From Treponema sp. (lineage in GTDB: Bacteria; Spirochaetota; Spirochaetia; Treponematales; Treponemataceae): 64,000 nt of DNA. The stretch is from positions 1 through 64,000 of the forward strand of contig PDOP01000040.1 of assembly GCA_002749205.1 (NCBI GenBank). The letters are read 5' to 3'. Positions 43,244-53,826 of this stretch are shown here, piece after piece (position 1 is the stretch's first letter; the number at the start of each line of letters is the position of its first letter). The translations under genes were made by a program, and so were the position numbers. The notes beneath the pieces were generated by a model that worked only from the letters and a program-made list of their open reading frames with translations, had not been told where the DNA came from and ran no database searches.

Positions 43244-45802
43244 TTATTGACCTTTGTGTGGATTGTAAATTACTTCTCGAGGTTTCGGACCGTTTGCGGG
43301 GCCGACTATTCCGCGCTCTTCCATTTCTTCGACTATTCGGGCGGCTCGGTTGTATCCGATTTTGAGTCGGCGTTGCAGATAGGATGCAGATGCTTTTCCT
43401 TCCAAAAGAACTACATCAAGGGCTTCATTGTAGAGCGGGTCTTCTTCTGAGGCGAACATATTTTCACTGTAGGAATCGGCATCTTCGTCAATAAAGATTT
43501 CATCGTCAATATAGTCGGGGTCGCGCAGGGATTTTACATGCTCTACGACATTTTCAACATCGCTTTCGGATACAAATGTTCCTTGTATGCGCACGGGGAA
43601 CGGTTGGGAAGTGCTTACATAAAGCATATCGCCTTTGCCCAAAAGTTTTTCTGCTCCGCTTTCATCGAGGATAATTCGACTGTCGGCGTTTGATGCAACC
43701 ATGAAGGCAATTCGTGCGGGGATATTTGCTTTTATCAAACCGGTAATAACATTGATGGAAGGTCGTTGTGTTGCCAATACAAGGTGAATACCGACTGCTC
43801 GGCTCATCGCACAAAGTCTTGCAACAATGCCTTCAAGCTCTTTTCCTGTTGTTGCCATTAGGTCTGCAAATTCGTCAACTATAATGACGATGTAGGGCAG
43901 GGCTTCGGTTGCTATTTTTTCCTGTTTGATTTTTCGGTTATAGCTTTTTATATCTCGTACACTCATTCCGTCAAGGAGGGCATACCGTCTTTCCATTTCG
44001 CAAAGGCAGTATTGCAATGCCTGAAACGCTTTTTTCGGCTCGGTTATAACCGGCGTTAAAAGATGTGCAACATCATTGTAAAGTTTTAGCTCAACAATTT
44101 TCGGGTCAATCAGAAGGAGCCGAACTTGCTCCGGTGTGCAACTGTACAGTATTGAAAGAATGATTGAGTTGACACAAACGGATTTACCCGAGCCGGTTGC
44201 GCCTGCAATCAGAAGGTGAGGAGTTTGGCTTAAATCCATTGTTTGTGGTCTTCCGGTAATGTCTTTGCCGAGAATTACGGGAATGTGCATATCTTCCAAT
44301 TCAGGGACATCTGTTTCGATTAGCTCTCTTAAACTTACGATAGCCCTGTTTTTATTTGGCACTTCAATGCCGACCGCTTCTTTTCCCGGAATTGGTGCGA
44401 CAATTCTGACGCTTGGCGCAGCCAGCCTTAATGCAATGTTATCCTGAAGACCTGTTATTTTGGAAAGTTTTATTCCCGGTGGAGGCATTATTTCAAACAT
44501 CGTAACAACCGGCCCTTTTGTTATGCCTTTTATTTCAACATCAATTTTGAATTCTTTTAAGGTGTCTTTTAAAATATAAGCATCGCGCCGTGTTGTGTTA
44601 TCGACAATCCAGTATTCATTGTCGGGATAGCTTGCAAGTAAGGTTGGCGGTATCGAATATTTTTTTGAAGCCGTTCCTTTGGATGCAAGCGGTTTAACGG
44701 TTTCAACAGGGATAGAGTCTATTTCATTTTCAAAACCCAATTCCGGCTCGGAGCTTTTTAAAAGTATTTTATCTTCGACAGAGTCAATTCCGATATTTAC
44801 TTCTTCCGAATCGTCAATGTTAATGTATATATCATCATTTGAATAGCCTTCGGTTTCAGGGTCTTCTATTTCCAAATCTATGTCCAATATTTCTTCGGTT
44901 TCGATTTCCGGCTCTGTATTGTCTTCAACTTCGTTAATAGTATCAGTATCAATAGTATCCAGCTCTGAAATTTCGTAATGGACATCATCAGTAGCTTCTA
45001 CCGGCGGAAGCTCGTCAATTTCATCGTTTAGCTCTTCTATGTCGTTGTCTAAAATTACAAGCGAATCCAAAAGTGTTGTTTCTTCCGGCGGTATTTCGGC
45101 TATGCTTAATGTGTCGGTTGAGCTTTTAGTTTTGTCGGCGGTTGTTTCAAGATTGTCCGGCTCTTCCGGCTCATCGGATGCTGTATGCTCATCTAAAGGT
45201 TCTGCTTCGTAAAGTTCTGTTTTTTCGGTTATGTCCGGTTCCGTGTTTAGGTCTATTTCGTTTGTGGCAGGCTCGCCGGTTTCCGTTATATTTGAGTAAC
45301 CGTAAGAATTGGCTATTATGTTATCGGGGGTGCCTTTTTGGAAATTGAAGTTTTTAATTCGCATGTTCATGATTTTTTCCGAAAAAGTGAGCAACAAAAA
45401 TATCTCCAGCACAATTAAGAGTATTGTACAAATAATGATTGTCCCCTGATAAAGAGCCCAAAGCGGTGAGGTGTATAATGTTGCTTTAAAAAAACAGCTC
45501 ACCTTTTCACCCAAAAAACTTGTAAAAAAATAAAGAGGTGTTCCAAGTAATATTGCTTTTGACTGTTCACTCCAACCCGGTACTATCAATAACAATGCAC
45601 CGTAGAGTAGAATGAGCGGTATTACAAATGCGGAAAACCCGTAAAAAGCAAACAGTTTCGAGCATGCACTTAGAACAAAAAACTCGTTGCTGTCAAACCC
45701 TATTAGTGGCAATAAAATACCGACAGTCAATAATATTGCCAAGAGTACGAGGAGAAAACCTAAAATGACTGATAAAATTCTAAATCTTAAATTTGGTTGC
45801 AC
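43244..45802 (-). CDS. ftsK: DNA translocase FtsK/SpoIIIE
   Basis: 852 aa. Starts at GTG (45800-45802) with GGTGG upstream. About four membrane helices lie in residues 1-160, then a very acidic linker (about 165-385, rich in E, D, T). The hexameric motor has Walker [10 protein letters not shown] (about 532-540) and Walker [14 protein letters not shown] (about 634-646). The C-terminal gamma winged helix has [20 protein letters not shown], which reads KOPS-like chromosome sequences. It pumps chromosome dimer ends through the septum and activates XerCD. The 33-nt gap to uppP suggests one transcript. Confidence 0.95.
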   Translation of the reverse strand: MQPNLRFRILSVILGFLLVLLAILLTVGILLPLIGFDSNEFFVLSACSKLFAFYGFSAFVIPLILLYGALLLIVPGWSEQSKAILLGTPLYFFTSFLGEKVSCFFKATLYTSPLWALYQGTIIICTILLIVLEIFLLLTFSEKIMNMRIKNFNFQKGTPDNIIANSYGYSNITETGEPATNEIDLNTEPDITEKTELYEAEPLDEHTASDEPEEPDNLETTADKTKSSTDTLSIAEIPPEETTLLDSLVILDNDIEELNDEIDELPPVEATDDVHYEISELDTIDTDTINEVEDNTEPEIETEEILDIDLEIEDPETEGYSNDDIYINIDDSEEVNIGIDSVEDKILLKSSEPELGFENEIDSIPVETVKPLASKGTASKKYSIPPTLLASYPDNEYWIVDNTTRRDAYILKDTLKEFKIDVEIKGITKGPVVTMFEIMPPPGIKLSKITGLQDNIALRLAAPSVRIVAPIPGKEAVGIEVPNKNRAIVSLRELIETDVPELEDMHIPVILGKDITGRPQTMDLSQTPHLLIAGATGSGKSVCVNSIILSILYSCTPEQVRLLLIDPKIVELKLYNDVAHLLTPVITEPKKAFQALQYCLCEMERRYALLDGMSVRDIKSYNRKIKQEKIATEALPYIVIIVDEFADLMATTGKELEGIVARLCAMSRAVGIHLVLATQRPSINVITGLIKANIPARIAFMVASNADSRIILDESGAEKLLGKGDMLYVSTSQPFPVRIQGTFVSESDVENVVEHVKSLRDPDYIDDEIFIDEDADSYSENMFASEEDPLYNEALDVVLLEGKASASYLQRRLKIGYNRAARIVEEMEERGIVGPANGPKPREVIYNPHKGQ

Positions 45803-45835
45803 TTTTAAAAACCACCTAAACTGCCAAAATATGGA

Positions 45836-46642
45836 CTAAGCAAAAAAAGTAAAATAAACAAACAGACCTGCTCCCAGCGGGATTAGGTAAAAGGCAAAAT
45901 ATTTCAGCTTACCCTTGTTTATAAGACGCAGTAAAAATTTCAGTGAAAATAATCCCACAATAAAAGCTGTTATAAAACCGGCAATAACAGGAAGGATACC
46001 CACACTACTAAGAAGATTATCGGCAGAGCTAAGCTCCAACATAAGCGCCGCAAGGATTGCGGGAATAGAAAGAATAAACGAAAATTCGCCGGCTTTTTTT
46101 CTGTCTACACCGCAGAGTATTGCGGCGGCAATTGTACTGCCTGAGCGTGAAATACCCGGAAAAACGCCCAAGCCTTGAGCAATGCCTATAATGGAAGCCT
46201 GCTTTAAATTAGGCTCAGGGTCGTTTTTATCGCTTTTTGTTTTTTCGCTTAAAATCAGCACTAAGCCGGTAACGATGAACAGGCAAGAGACAATACTTAA
46301 ATGCAAATTTCTCACAATATCTTTCAGTAAAAAGCCGATTGCGCCGGTGAACACCGTTGCAACAATAATTGCAAGAATAAACTTTAAGTCGCCGGCATCT
46401 TCAGGGCGTTTTTTTTGAATAATAAACCGCCACAATACGCAAAACAGTTGCCCTATTTTTCGTGCGTAAACCGTTATGACTGCAGCGAGTGTTGCCACAT
46501 GCAGCAAAATATCAAATAGAATCGGAACATCCTGCCTTCCCAAAAATGCTTCAACAAACGCAAGATGCCCTGAGCTTGAAATTGGCAAAAACTCAGCTAC
46601 TCCCTGCAAAAAACCCAATAAAATTGCTTCTAAAATTGTCAT
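45836..46642 (-). CDS. uppP: Undecaprenyl-diphosphatase UppP (BacA)
   Basis: 268 aa from the ATG at 46640-46642 with AGGGGAAGCA upstream; the earlier in-frame start is not supported. Integral membrane enzyme that recycles undecaprenyl diphosphate to the monophosphate carrier for cell wall synthesis and confers bacitracin tolerance. Family motifs: GVAEFLPISSSGHL (about 14-27) and PGISRSGSTIAAAIL (about 160-174), which supply the catalytic Glu, Ser and Arg. Seven or more membrane helices. Likely co-transcribed with ftsK. Confidence 0.96.
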   Translation of the reverse strand: MTILEAILLGFLQGVAEFLPISSSGHLAFVEAFLGRQDVPILFDILLHVATLAAVITVYARKIGQLFCVLWRFIIQKKRPEDAGDLKFILAIIVATVFTGAIGFLLKDIVRNLHLSIVSCLFIVTGLVLILSEKTKSDKNDPEPNLKQASIIGIAQGLGVFPGISRSGSTIAAAILCGVDRKKAGEFSFILSIPAILAALMLELSSADNLLSSVGILPVIAGFITAFIVGLFSLKFLLRLINKGKLKYFAFYLIPLGAGLFVYFTFFA

Positions 46643-46756
46643 TTGCTTCCCCTGTTGGATTTTACTGGAACTGAGCATATTAGTCAAGGCGTTTTTGGAT
46701 ATTAACTTTCTTTATTGCAATGGAGCGCATGTTTTTGTTCAACGCTCCATTGCTTT

Positions 46757-46920
46757 CAACCGGACGGCTCGCATAATTTTTTTCTCTTTTTTTTGAAGTT
46801 TAAGCGCCGTCTCATCTGAGCCGGCTTTACTCAATATTTTAATCGAGCAAAAAGATAGACTTCGCCGTCTAAAATCAGGTTAAGCGGATTGAATTAACTG
46901 TCCCGGTTCTTTTTAAAACT
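46757..46920 (+). repeat. Repeat family A, copy 7
   Basis: CAACCGGACGGCTCGC, CATAATTTTTTTCTC, inner hairpin, GAGCAAAAAGATAGACTTCGCC, GTC, AAATCAGGTTAAGCGGATT, then TCCCGGTTC. Arms GACGG/CCGTC pair. R'-like GTTAAGC is present; CAACC to GTTAAGC spans about 130 bp, as in long attC sites. A hairpin with arms CAATGGAGCG/CGCTCCATTG (46718-46752) precedes it. Divergent uppP/mscS gap. Confidence 0.7.
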
Positions 46921-46981
46921 TACGCATTTTTGTATTAAACTAATCTAAAATCATCGTTCAAGTTTTATGTGGAGCGTTCCC

Positions 46982-47126
46982 TTTAGTTTGGGGGGGAGCG
47001 GAGGATATTGCCGATGCTTAAAATTATCTTGTAATTGCGAGTTGAAGCGACAAGCGAAAAATCGCAAGTTGTATTAGTCAAACAAATCGGCAAGAGCCGC
47101 AGTGAGGGGGAGACACCCCCCCCCAT
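46982..47126 (-). repeat. Repeat family C, copy 3
   Basis: Minus strand: GGGGGTGTCTCCCCCTC, a long variable hairpin including TTGCCGAT/ATCGGCAA, and CCGCTCCCCCCCAAACTAAA at the end. The head contains a G9 run on the minus strand (C9 on plus at 47116-47124). Lies 90 bp before mscS. Confidence 0.68.
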
Positions 47127-47212
47127 AATTATTTTTTACGCGCTGATAAAGCGACTTGATTTTTATTTGAATATATGTTAGAAATGAAAATCATTTTTAG
47201 AAGGAATTAGAT

Positions 47213-48097
47213 ATGAATGAATTTTTATTGAAATTGTGGGACACGGTTAAAACGACCGGTCCGTCTTTGGGGTTAAAAGTTTTATACGCAGTTTTGACTT
47301 TTATTGTCGGCTGGATAGTTATAAAGGTTTTGATGGGATTTATTAAAAAGGCTTTTAAAAGATTGAAGTTTGACCAAACGCTTGGAAGTTTTTTGATAAA
47401 TATTTTATCGGTGTTGCTTAAGGTTTTTCTTGCAGTTGTTATCTTAGGGCAACTTGGAGTAGAGACAACATCGTTTGTTGCAATTTTGGGAGCGGCCGGT
47501 TTGGCTGTAGGTTTTGCATTGCAGGGCTCGCTTGCAAGTTTTGCATCGGGCGTTTTAATTATAATTTTAAAGCCTTTTGTGATTGGCGATTATGTTGCCG
47601 CAGGAGGTGTTGACGGAACGGTTTTTGACATCGGCATATTTGCGACAAAGTTTAAAACGGTTGACAACAAGGTTGTTATTGTTCCAAACACTTCTGTTAT
47701 GAACAGCTCAATTATAAACTACAGTAAAGAAAAACAGCGCCGCATCGATTTGGTTATAGGTGTCGGTTATGATGATGATATTAGGCAGGTCGAAGCGGTT
47801 TTAAAATCAATTCTTAACAGGGATTCTCGCATATTAAAAGATCCCGCTCCCACTGTTGGTGTTCTTGAGCTTGCGGATAACAGTGTAAATTTTGCTGTGC
47901 GCCCATGGGTTGCAACGAGTGATTACTGGCCGACATATTTTGACTTGATGAAAGAAATTAAGATTACGCTTGACCAAAACGGAATTACAATTCCTTATCC
48001 TCAAAGAGATGTGCATTTGTATCATGCCGAAAAAGATAGCGGCAAAGATATTGAGAAGCCGTCTGAGGAAGACGTTCCCGACAAACTTAATATGTAG
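47213..48097 (+). CDS. mscS: Small-conductance mechanosensitive channel MscS
   Basis: 294 aa. Three N-terminal membrane helices; the third is the pore-lining TM3 with the Gly/Ala pattern GAAGLAVGFALQGSLASFASG (two parts, about 94-114). The beta domain follows (VVIVPNTSVMNSSIINYS), then the C-terminal vestibule. Opens on membrane tension to release solutes on osmotic downshock. AGAAGGAA lies before the ATG. The C-terminus has a charged tail. It ends nine bases before the converging propeller gene. Confidence 0.95.
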   Translation: MNEFLLKLWDTVKTTGPSLGLKVLYAVLTFIVGWIVIKVLMGFIKKAFKRLKFDQTLGSFLINILSVLLKVFLAVVILGQLGVETTSFVAILGAAGLAVGFALQGSLASFASGVLIIILKPFVIGDYVAAGGVDGTVFDIGIFATKFKTVDNKVVIVPNTSVMNSSIINYSKEKQRRIDLVIGVGYDDDIRQVEAVLKSILNRDSRILKDPAPTVGVLELADNSVNFAVRPWVATSDYWPTYFDLMKEIKITLDQNGITIPYPQRDVHLYHAEKDSGKDIEKPSEEDVPDKLNM

Positions 48098-48106
48098 ATT
48101 TAGATT

Positions 48107-49447
48107 TTACTTGTTTTCGGAAAAGACTGTCATGAGTATTTCCATGATGGTCTTTTCTGTTTTTTGTAACCACACGGTGTTTATTTTTCTGTATATGCGA
48201 ATGCGGTTGTCCAAAAAATCTGACAGTGCTATGATTTTTCCATTCGGTGAAATATCCAAACCCGTTGGTTGATTTCCTGCTTCTATCCTGTCTTTAACTT
48301 TGAAAGTTTTTGTATCGATTATGTACAGTTGTCCCATATAGTAGCCCTTATAATTATATCCTTTTTCAGGATTGTTTGGACCGCGACATGAAACCAGTAA
48401 CTCTGTTTTATCCGGTGTTAAACAGATTGTGTTCGGGTTGTTGTAAACATTGATTGTAGTAAGTAGTTTGGTTTCTGTGTTATTGCTAATGGAAAAAACT
48501 TCTACAATGTCGTTGCGCATATCCGAAACATATATAAGTTCTCTTTCTTTATCTTTTACAATATGTCTTTTTGCACCGGGTATTCCTGCACCGGAAACTA
48601 TTTTGAATGTATCCAAATTAACCGTACGCACTTTGCCGTGGCATTCTCCGTCAGGTGTATTGAATTGTGCAAGAAAAATAAAGTCTTCATCGTTTGAAAA
48701 GCACATACCCCTTGGAACAGCTCCTGCGTTAATTCGTTTTTCTTCTTTGTATGTATCGGGATTTATAATACTAATGTCTTGCGAAACCCAATTGCTTAAA
48801 TATACTCTGTTTCGTTTTTCATTATACTCCATGACTTTACTCCAATTACCGCTGCTTTGTATTGATGTTTTATATTGAAAGTCAGGAATTGAAAATACAT
48901 GAATGCAGGCAGTTGTCATTTGGCTGATCCATAATTCGTTTTTATGCTTTAAAACCAATGATTCTACAAAGCCTGTTTTTTGTGCATATTTTTCAGGCGG
49001 TGATATAAGTTTTTTTTCGCCTGTCTTTAAGTTGAATATATTAATGCCTCTGCCGTTTAAAAGCGTTACGACTATTATATCGTTGTCGATGAATCTGACG
49101 CTTTTAGGAGCCCCGTCAGATGTGAACCAGTTTTGAAATTTGCACTGAGAGCCGGATTTATCGAGAATGGCAAGAAATGAATATTCCGATTTTCCGTCTG
49201 CAGGTATTTTAAATTGCTTGTTTATAAAGCCGTTGGACGAAACCGTGAAATCAGATTTCTCTTCTAACTTGAAGCGTACTGTACCTAAAGTTTTGTCTCT
49301 ACTCATTATTTTGTATGGCACTTCTTTTTCGCCGACTAAGATTTTTGTTCCGGCAAGCGGTTGGACGGTCAAGATGATGTTTACGGATTCCGGATAAATG
49401 GCACAACACAGACATAACCATAAAACAAACAATTTTAATTTTTTCAT
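48107..49447 (-). CDS. Exported YVTN-type beta-propeller protein
   Basis: 446 aa with a signal peptide (about 1-20, KLKLFVLWLCLCCAIYPES). Residues 22-95 look like a PEGA-type small beta domain (AGTKILVGEKEVPYKI, FTVSSNGFINKQFKIPADGK). Then come at least six blades of a YncE-like propeller with phrases such as RVYLSNWVSQDISIINPDTY, LIYVSDMRNDIVEVFSI and PTGLDISPNGKIIALSDFLD. Such proteins bind ligands or act as periplasmic scaffolds; no catalytic site is visible. GAGAGG precedes the ATG. Confidence 0.8.
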   Translation of the reverse strand: MKKLKLFVLWLCLCCAIYPESVNIILTVQPLAGTKILVGEKEVPYKIMSRDKTLGTVRFKLEEKSDFTVSSNGFINKQFKIPADGKSEYSFLAILDKSGSQCKFQNWFTSDGAPKSVRFIDNDIIVVTLLNGRGINIFNLKTGEKKLISPPEKYAQKTGFVESLVLKHKNELWISQMTTACIHVFSIPDFQYKTSIQSSGNWSKVMEYNEKRNRVYLSNWVSQDISIINPDTYKEEKRINAGAVPRGMCFSNDEDFIFLAQFNTPDGECHGKVRTVNLDTFKIVSGAGIPGAKRHIVKDKERELIYVSDMRNDIVEVFSISNNTETKLLTTINVYNNPNTICLTPDKTELLVSCRGPNNPEKGYNYKGYYMGQLYIIDTKTFKVKDRIEAGNQPTGLDISPNGKIIALSDFLDNRIRIYRKINTVWLQKTEKTIMEILMTVFSENK

Positions 49448-49528
49448 AAAAACCTCTCAAACTTAAATCATTATAAACAATTTTAAAAAAAATTACAGCC
49501 CTAAAATTTATTTTATTTTAAAAATTTT

Positions 49529-49609
49529 GAAGGGGGTGTCTCCCCCTCGCTTCAAAAAAATAGGTTGCTTAATATAAGCAACCTATTTTTTTTTCCGCTA
49601 CCCCCCAAA
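49529..49609 (+). repeat. Repeat family C, copy 2, carrying the mutS2 terminator
   Basis: Head GAAGGGGGTGTCTCCCCC, TCGCTTC, a 17-bp perfect hairpin (49554-49570 with 49576-49592, core TAGGTTGCTT/AAGCAACCTA flanked by A7/T7), and tail CCGCTACCCCCCAAACTAAA. Shortest copy of the family. The hairpin is a good bidirectional terminator for mutS2 on the minus strand. Confidence 0.78.
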
Positions 49610-49645
49610 CTAAATGTCGCACGATACATAAAACTTTACGATAAA

Positions 49646-52024
49646 CTACTCTTTTAAAACAACAAATGTTTTTCCCGTGCCGCCGTCTTCGGGTTTTGCA
49701 AAATAAAAATCTTTTATATGCGGGAACTGCTTCAATGTTTTATGTACCATGTTTTGGAGTATTCCGTTTCCTTTGCCGTGAACAATCGAAAACTGTAAGA
49801 GCCTATGCATAACCGCTAAATCCAATTGTTTTTGTAAAGCTAAAGAGGCTTCTTCATAACGCATTCCCAAAAGCCGAAGCTCAAAAACAGGTTTTTGGCT
49901 TGATTTGTTTTCAATAATTATCTCTGTCTTTTTTTCTGCTCTTTCTGTAATTTCGGGAATTAACTCTTCTTCGGGTAAAGATAATTTTAGGTTCCCGATT
50001 GCTACCAGCCATTTGCCGTTTCTTTCTTTTCTTATAATTTCTCCATGCCTGTTATAAGATGAAACAAAAACTTGTAAACCGTCTTTTAATTCTGGTGTTG
50101 AATTTTTATTTTTTTCTGATTTGGTTTTTTCTTTTATTTTTTTTTGTTCAGCATTAATTTCTTCTTTTTCATTTGCAAGGGATTGCTCAAATTCATTAAA
50201 CCATTTTTTTACCCCCGCTGTTTTTTCTTTTGTGATTTCCCCTTCGCGTATTTCACGAATTATGTTTTCCATTTCTTTTCGCTTAACTTTTAAAAAGTTG
50301 TCAAGCCGTTTATATCCAACCTCTCTTAGTTCAAGTTCTTTTTGCTTTAGCTTTAATTCTTTTAAATCTGCCGTTCTTTTTGCTTCACGCAATTTTTTTT
50401 CTTCTTTCTTTTTTACAGCTTCAAATTCATTTAAGTCTGAGTGCTTTTTTATCAACCCTTTTATTAAGGCGGAAACATCGGCCTTATTATCTGTCAACAG
50501 TTTATTGGCTTTACTGATTATTTTATCCGGTATTCCATTGTTTTCTGCTATTTCAATAGCATGGCTTTCTCCGGGAACACCCATCAGTATTTTATATGTG
50601 GGAGCAAGTGTTTTATGACTGAATTCTACAGAAGCGTTTTCACAAAGCTCATTTGTATAACCGTAATTTTTTAATGCTCCGTGGTGGGTCGTAACAAAAA
50701 CCAACGCCCCCTTTTCTATTAAATCATCAAGTACTGCCATTGCAATGGCACAACCTTCCTGAGGGTCTGTTCCGTTTCCAAGCTCGTCCAACGCAATTAA
50801 GCTTTTTTTTCCTGCTATTGTTAAAATACCGGATATGTTTTTCATCTGTGCCGAAAAAGTCGAAAGTGATTGGTCAATCGACTGCTCATCTCCTATATCG
50901 CAAGCAATAAAATCAAAAATTGGAAGTCGTGTTTTTTCGCTTGCAGGAACAGCCCAACCTGTTTGGTTCATTAAAGCAAACAGGCATACCGTTTTTAATG
51001 TTACGGTTTTACCTCCTGTATTAGGCCCTGTTATTATGACAACTTTTGTTTTGTTTAAAAGCTTTAAGTCAATGGGGACTGCCGTTTTTCCTAACATAGG
51101 ATGACGAGCTTGGTGTAAACACAGTGGATTGTTCTCATCTGTCGGCAGTGCAAAAACACAGTTATTCTGTTTAGCCCATCGTGCAGAAGCATAAATAATA
51201 TCTAATTCGGTGAGTTTCGATATAGAATGTTGAATTACCGAAAAATTTTCTGCTATCTTTTCGGTCAGCTCGGCAAGTAATTTCTGTAATTCGCGCCTGT
51301 ATTTTGCCTCTGCACTAAACAGCTCGTTATTTTTTTCAACTATATCATCAGGCTCAATGTATAATGTTTGTCCGGTTTGTGAATAATTGTGAATAACACC
51401 TTTAATGCGTCCTTTGTAGTTTGACTTTAATGCAATTACCTGCCTGCCGTCTTTTACTGTTGGCAATTCCGATTGAAGCAAATCTTTGTAATTCTTAAAA
51501 TAGCTTTGCATTATTTTTGTAATGTCATCTTCAATCTTGTTTATTTCTTTTTGTATTTTGCTTAAGACCGGAATATTTTGCAATTCGCCATCTTCGTTTA
51601 TAAATGAAAATATTGCTTTTCGTATTGTTTCAAGCTCGGGTAGATTTTTTATAAAAAGCACAGCTGTATTTTCCGTATTTGGATTATCATTTAAAAAATT
51701 TTCTGCCCATTTATGCAATTCATATAACGCTTTTGCTAAAAGCCCGACAGAATAAATTCCTTCAATTTTTAAAATAGCACCTTTTACTTTTAATTCTTTT
51801 AGAAAAGGAAGAACCGGCGGTCGATTTTTTATGGGTGGTTTTAAATCTAATTGTAATAATGCAAGAAAATCGCTGGCAAGTTTTTTCTTTGCCGATATTT
51901 CTGATTTATCTGTTGAAGGCTTTGAATTTAAACATTCTGTTTTTCCTTCTTCTGTCATACATAATTTTGAGATGTTTTGGCATATTTTATTGTATTCTAA
52001 TATTTCAAATGTATGCTCAGTCAT
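49646..52024 (-). CDS. mutS2: Endonuclease MutS2
   Basis: 792 aa. MutS-like ATPase with Walker [15 protein letters not shown] (about 332-345), [16 protein letters not shown], Walker [15 protein letters not shown] and THH. It lacks the mismatch-binding domain of MutS. A long coiled coil (about 520-640) follows. The C-terminal Smr nuclease domain has [15 protein letters not shown] and [12 protein letters not shown]. MutS2 suppresses recombination and, in Bacillus, splits collided ribosomes. Its start overlaps the end of rsgA by eight bases, and rsgA is a ribosome factor. Confidence 0.93.
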   Translation of the reverse strand: MTEHTFEILEYNKICQNISKLCMTEEGKTECLNSKPSTDKSEISAKKKLASDFLALLQLDLKPPIKNRPPVLPFLKELKVKGAILKIEGIYSVGLLAKALYELHKWAENFLNDNPNTENTAVLFIKNLPELETIRKAIFSFINEDGELQNIPVLSKIQKEINKIEDDITKIMQSYFKNYKDLLQSELPTVKDGRQVIALKSNYKGRIKGVIHNYSQTGQTLYIEPDDIVEKNNELFSAEAKYRRELQKLLAELTEKIAENFSVIQHSISKLTELDIIYASARWAKQNNCVFALPTDENNPLCLHQARHPMLGKTAVPIDLKLLNKTKVVIITGPNTGGKTVTLKTVCLFALMNQTGWAVPASEKTRLPIFDFIACDIGDEQSIDQSLSTFSAQMKNISGILTIAGKKSLIALDELGNGTDPQEGCAIAMAVLDDLIEKGALVFVTTHHGALKNYGYTNELCENASVEFSHKTLAPTYKILMGVPGESHAIEIAENNGIPDKIISKANKLLTDNKADVSALIKGLIKKHSDLNEFEAVKKKEEKKLREAKRTADLKELKLKQKELELREVGYKRLDNFLKVKRKEMENIIREIREGEITKEKTAGVKKWFNEFEQSLANEKEEINAEQKKIKEKTKSEKNKNSTPELKDGLQVFVSSYNRHGEIIRKERNGKWLVAIGNLKLSLPEEELIPEITERAEKKTEIIIENKSSQKPVFELRLLGMRYEEASLALQKQLDLAVMHRLLQFSIVHGKGNGILQNMVHKTLKQFPHIKDFYFAKPEDGGTGKTFVVLKE

Positions 52025-52979
52025 AGATGCCTTTAGTCCTTGCTATTAGTTCTGCTCTGATATTAAGCCAACTTTCGTATCTGTCTTTATGTATTTTACC
52101 TGAATGCAATAATTCTAATACCTTACATCCCGGTTCACTTTTATGTGTACACGAAAGCCCGAATTTACATTTACCTATTACGCTTTCCATTTCCGGAAAA
52201 TATAATGCAACATCATCTGCATCTATTCCTGCGATACCGAAATCCCGCACACCCGGCGTATCAATTAAATTTATCTTATGAGTTTTATTTGGGCAAATAT
52301 CTGAGGTTATATTATAGTATGCGCCTTGAATGGTTGTGTGATTTCCGCGATTTTCTTTTCTTGATAATTCTGCAGTTTTTAAATTTAATGTTGGATCTAT
52401 CGCATTTAATAAACTTGATTTACCGACACCTGATTGCCCTGTTACTGTAATGGTCAATCCTGAAATTCTTTCGACTAAATTTTTAACACCCTCTTTTGTT
52501 TTTGCAGAGAGAAGCATAACTTTGTAATTTAAACTTTTCCAGTTATCTATTCTGTCTTGTACATTTTTAGGAATACCAAGATCTATTTTGTTGACAACTA
52601 TAAGTGTCGGTATGTTATCCGATTCTGCTTGTATTAAAACTCTGTCTAAAAAACGAGGACGGAACGGAGGGGCATTTGGGGTTGTAAAGCATAACAGTAA
52701 GTCAATGTTGGCGGCAAGTATTTGTTTAAGGCGTGATTTTTCGTTAAATCTACCGAATGAGTTTTTTCTTGGAATTAGGTCTATAATTTGCCCTTCGTTA
52801 TTATCATGTATGTCAGGCTCAATAATTACTTTATCGCCGGGTGCAAGCGGGTTGTGAAAGCCGGTTGCGGGTTTTAAAATTTTACCTTTCAGGTTACATC
52901 TTCTGGTAACTGTATCATTACAGGCAACATTAAAAAAATTATTTGAGCCTGTTAAAATAATCCCTTCAATTGTGCTCAT
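52017..52979 (-). CDS. rsgA: Ribosome small subunit-dependent GTPase RsgA
   Basis: 320 aa. OB fold at the N-terminus, then the circularly permuted GTPase: G4 VVNKIDLG, then G1 [17 protein letters not shown]3 [12 protein letters not shown]-terminal zinc knuckle has Cys and His ligands in [16 protein letters not shown]. RsgA checks late 30S maturation. Overlaps murI by four bases (ATGA) and mutS2 by eight, so the three are translated together. Confidence 0.96.
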   Translation of the reverse strand: MSTIEGIILTGSNNFFNVACNDTVTRRCNLKGKILKPATGFHNPLAPGDKVIIEPDIHDNNEGQIIDLIPRKNSFGRFNEKSRLKQILAANIDLLLCFTTPNAPPFRPRFLDRVLIQAESDNIPTLIVVNKIDLGIPKNVQDRIDNWKSLNYKVMLLSAKTKEGVKNLVERISGLTITVTGQSGVGKSSLLNAIDPTLNLKTAELSRKENRGNHTTIQGAYYNITSDICPNKTHKINLIDTPGVRDFGIAGIDADDVALYFPEMESVIGKCKFGLSCTHKSEPGCKVLELLHSGKIHKDRYESWLNIRAELIARTKGIYD

Positions 52980-53773
52980 TTTAATAATCCCTTGAAGTTT
53001 AATCCGAATGCTGAAGCAAATTCGGAGTACTTTTCTATTTCAACCGGATTTACGTTTTTTGTAAAAAAGAAAGAGCTTTCGGATTTGTTTTCCTGTGGTG
53101 GCGATATTTTCAGTGTTTGCCTTATTACACCATCAACCGATTCGATGATTTTAATTTGTGGCTCTGCTTTTTTTTTAAATACATCATTTATTAATAAAAA
53201 GTGTGTACATGCTAAAACTAAAGAATCTACATGCTCCTTATAAAAAAATGTCATAGCCGGTTCAATTGCTTTTATTTTTTCAGCCTCAGTTTTAAACATT
53301 AAACCGTTTTCAATTTCTTGAATTAACTTTTGACCGGCAAAAAAACTAAACTTGCAGGATTTTCCAAATTTTGCAATTAACTCTTTGGTATAGTTATCCT
53401 TTATTGTTTTTTCACTTGCTATAATACCTATTTGTCCGGTTGCTGTTTTTTCGACTGCAGGTTTTATTGCAGGTACTGTACCTACAAAGTCAACAGGAAA
53501 TCTTCTTCTAAGCTCTGCCAATGCTGTTACTGAAATAGTGTTACATGCTAAAATGATTACTTCAGGTTCAAAAGAATTGATTACTTTTTCTACAAGTTTA
53601 ACTGCAACATAAATCAGCTCTTCTTCACTTTTTGTGCCATATGGAAAATTTGCATTATCTGCTATGTATACAGTTCCGGTATTAGGTGCCTTTTGTTTTA
53701 GTGCTTTTAAGTATGCCAACCCGCCAAGTCCTGAATCAATAAAAGCGTATTTTGTCTTTATATTTTTTTTCAT
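52976..53773 (-). CDS. murI: Glutamate racemase
   Basis: 265 aa from the ATG at 53771-53773. Makes D-glutamate for peptidoglycan. FIDSGLGGLAYLKALK near residue 10 has the first catalytic region (Asp, Ser); LACNTISVTAL holds one catalytic Cys and LACTHFLLI the other. The start is preferred to the upstream in-frame codon because the promoter lies between them. Its transcript is predicted to begin one base before the ATG. Confidence 0.94.
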   Translation of the reverse strand: MKKNIKTKYAFIDSGLGGLAYLKALKQKAPNTGTVYIADNANFPYGTKSEEELIYVAVKLVEKVINSFEPEVIILACNTISVTALAELRRRFPVDFVGTVPAIKPAVEKTATGQIGIIASEKTIKDNYTKELIAKFGKSCKFSFFAGQKLIQEIENGLMFKTEAEKIKAIEPAMTFFYKEHVDSLVLACTHFLLINDVFKKKAEPQIKIIESVDGVIRQTLKISPPQENKSESSFFFTKNVNPVEIEKYSEFASAFGLNFKGLLK

Positions 53774-53780
53774 TATATAT

Positions 53781-53809
53781 ACTATACCCATTTGACTAAA
53801 ATCTTGCAA
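53781..53809 (-). promoter_or_regulatory. Promoter of murI-rsgA-mutS2 (near-leaderless)
   Basis: Minus strand TTGCAA (53809-53804), 17-bp spacer, TATAGT (53786-53781), then seven bases to the ATG at 53773. It overlaps the opposite-strand promoter. Confidence 0.6.
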
Positions 53810-53820
53810 TAGCTTACAAT
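53792..53820 (+). promoter_or_regulatory. Promoter of pentapeptide-repeat operon (leaderless)
   Basis: TTGACT (53792-53797), 17-bp spacer, TACAAT (53815-53820), then six bases to the ATG at 53827. It overlaps the murI promoter, so only one can be occupied at a time. Confidence 0.65.
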
Positions 53821-53826
53821 GTAGAT

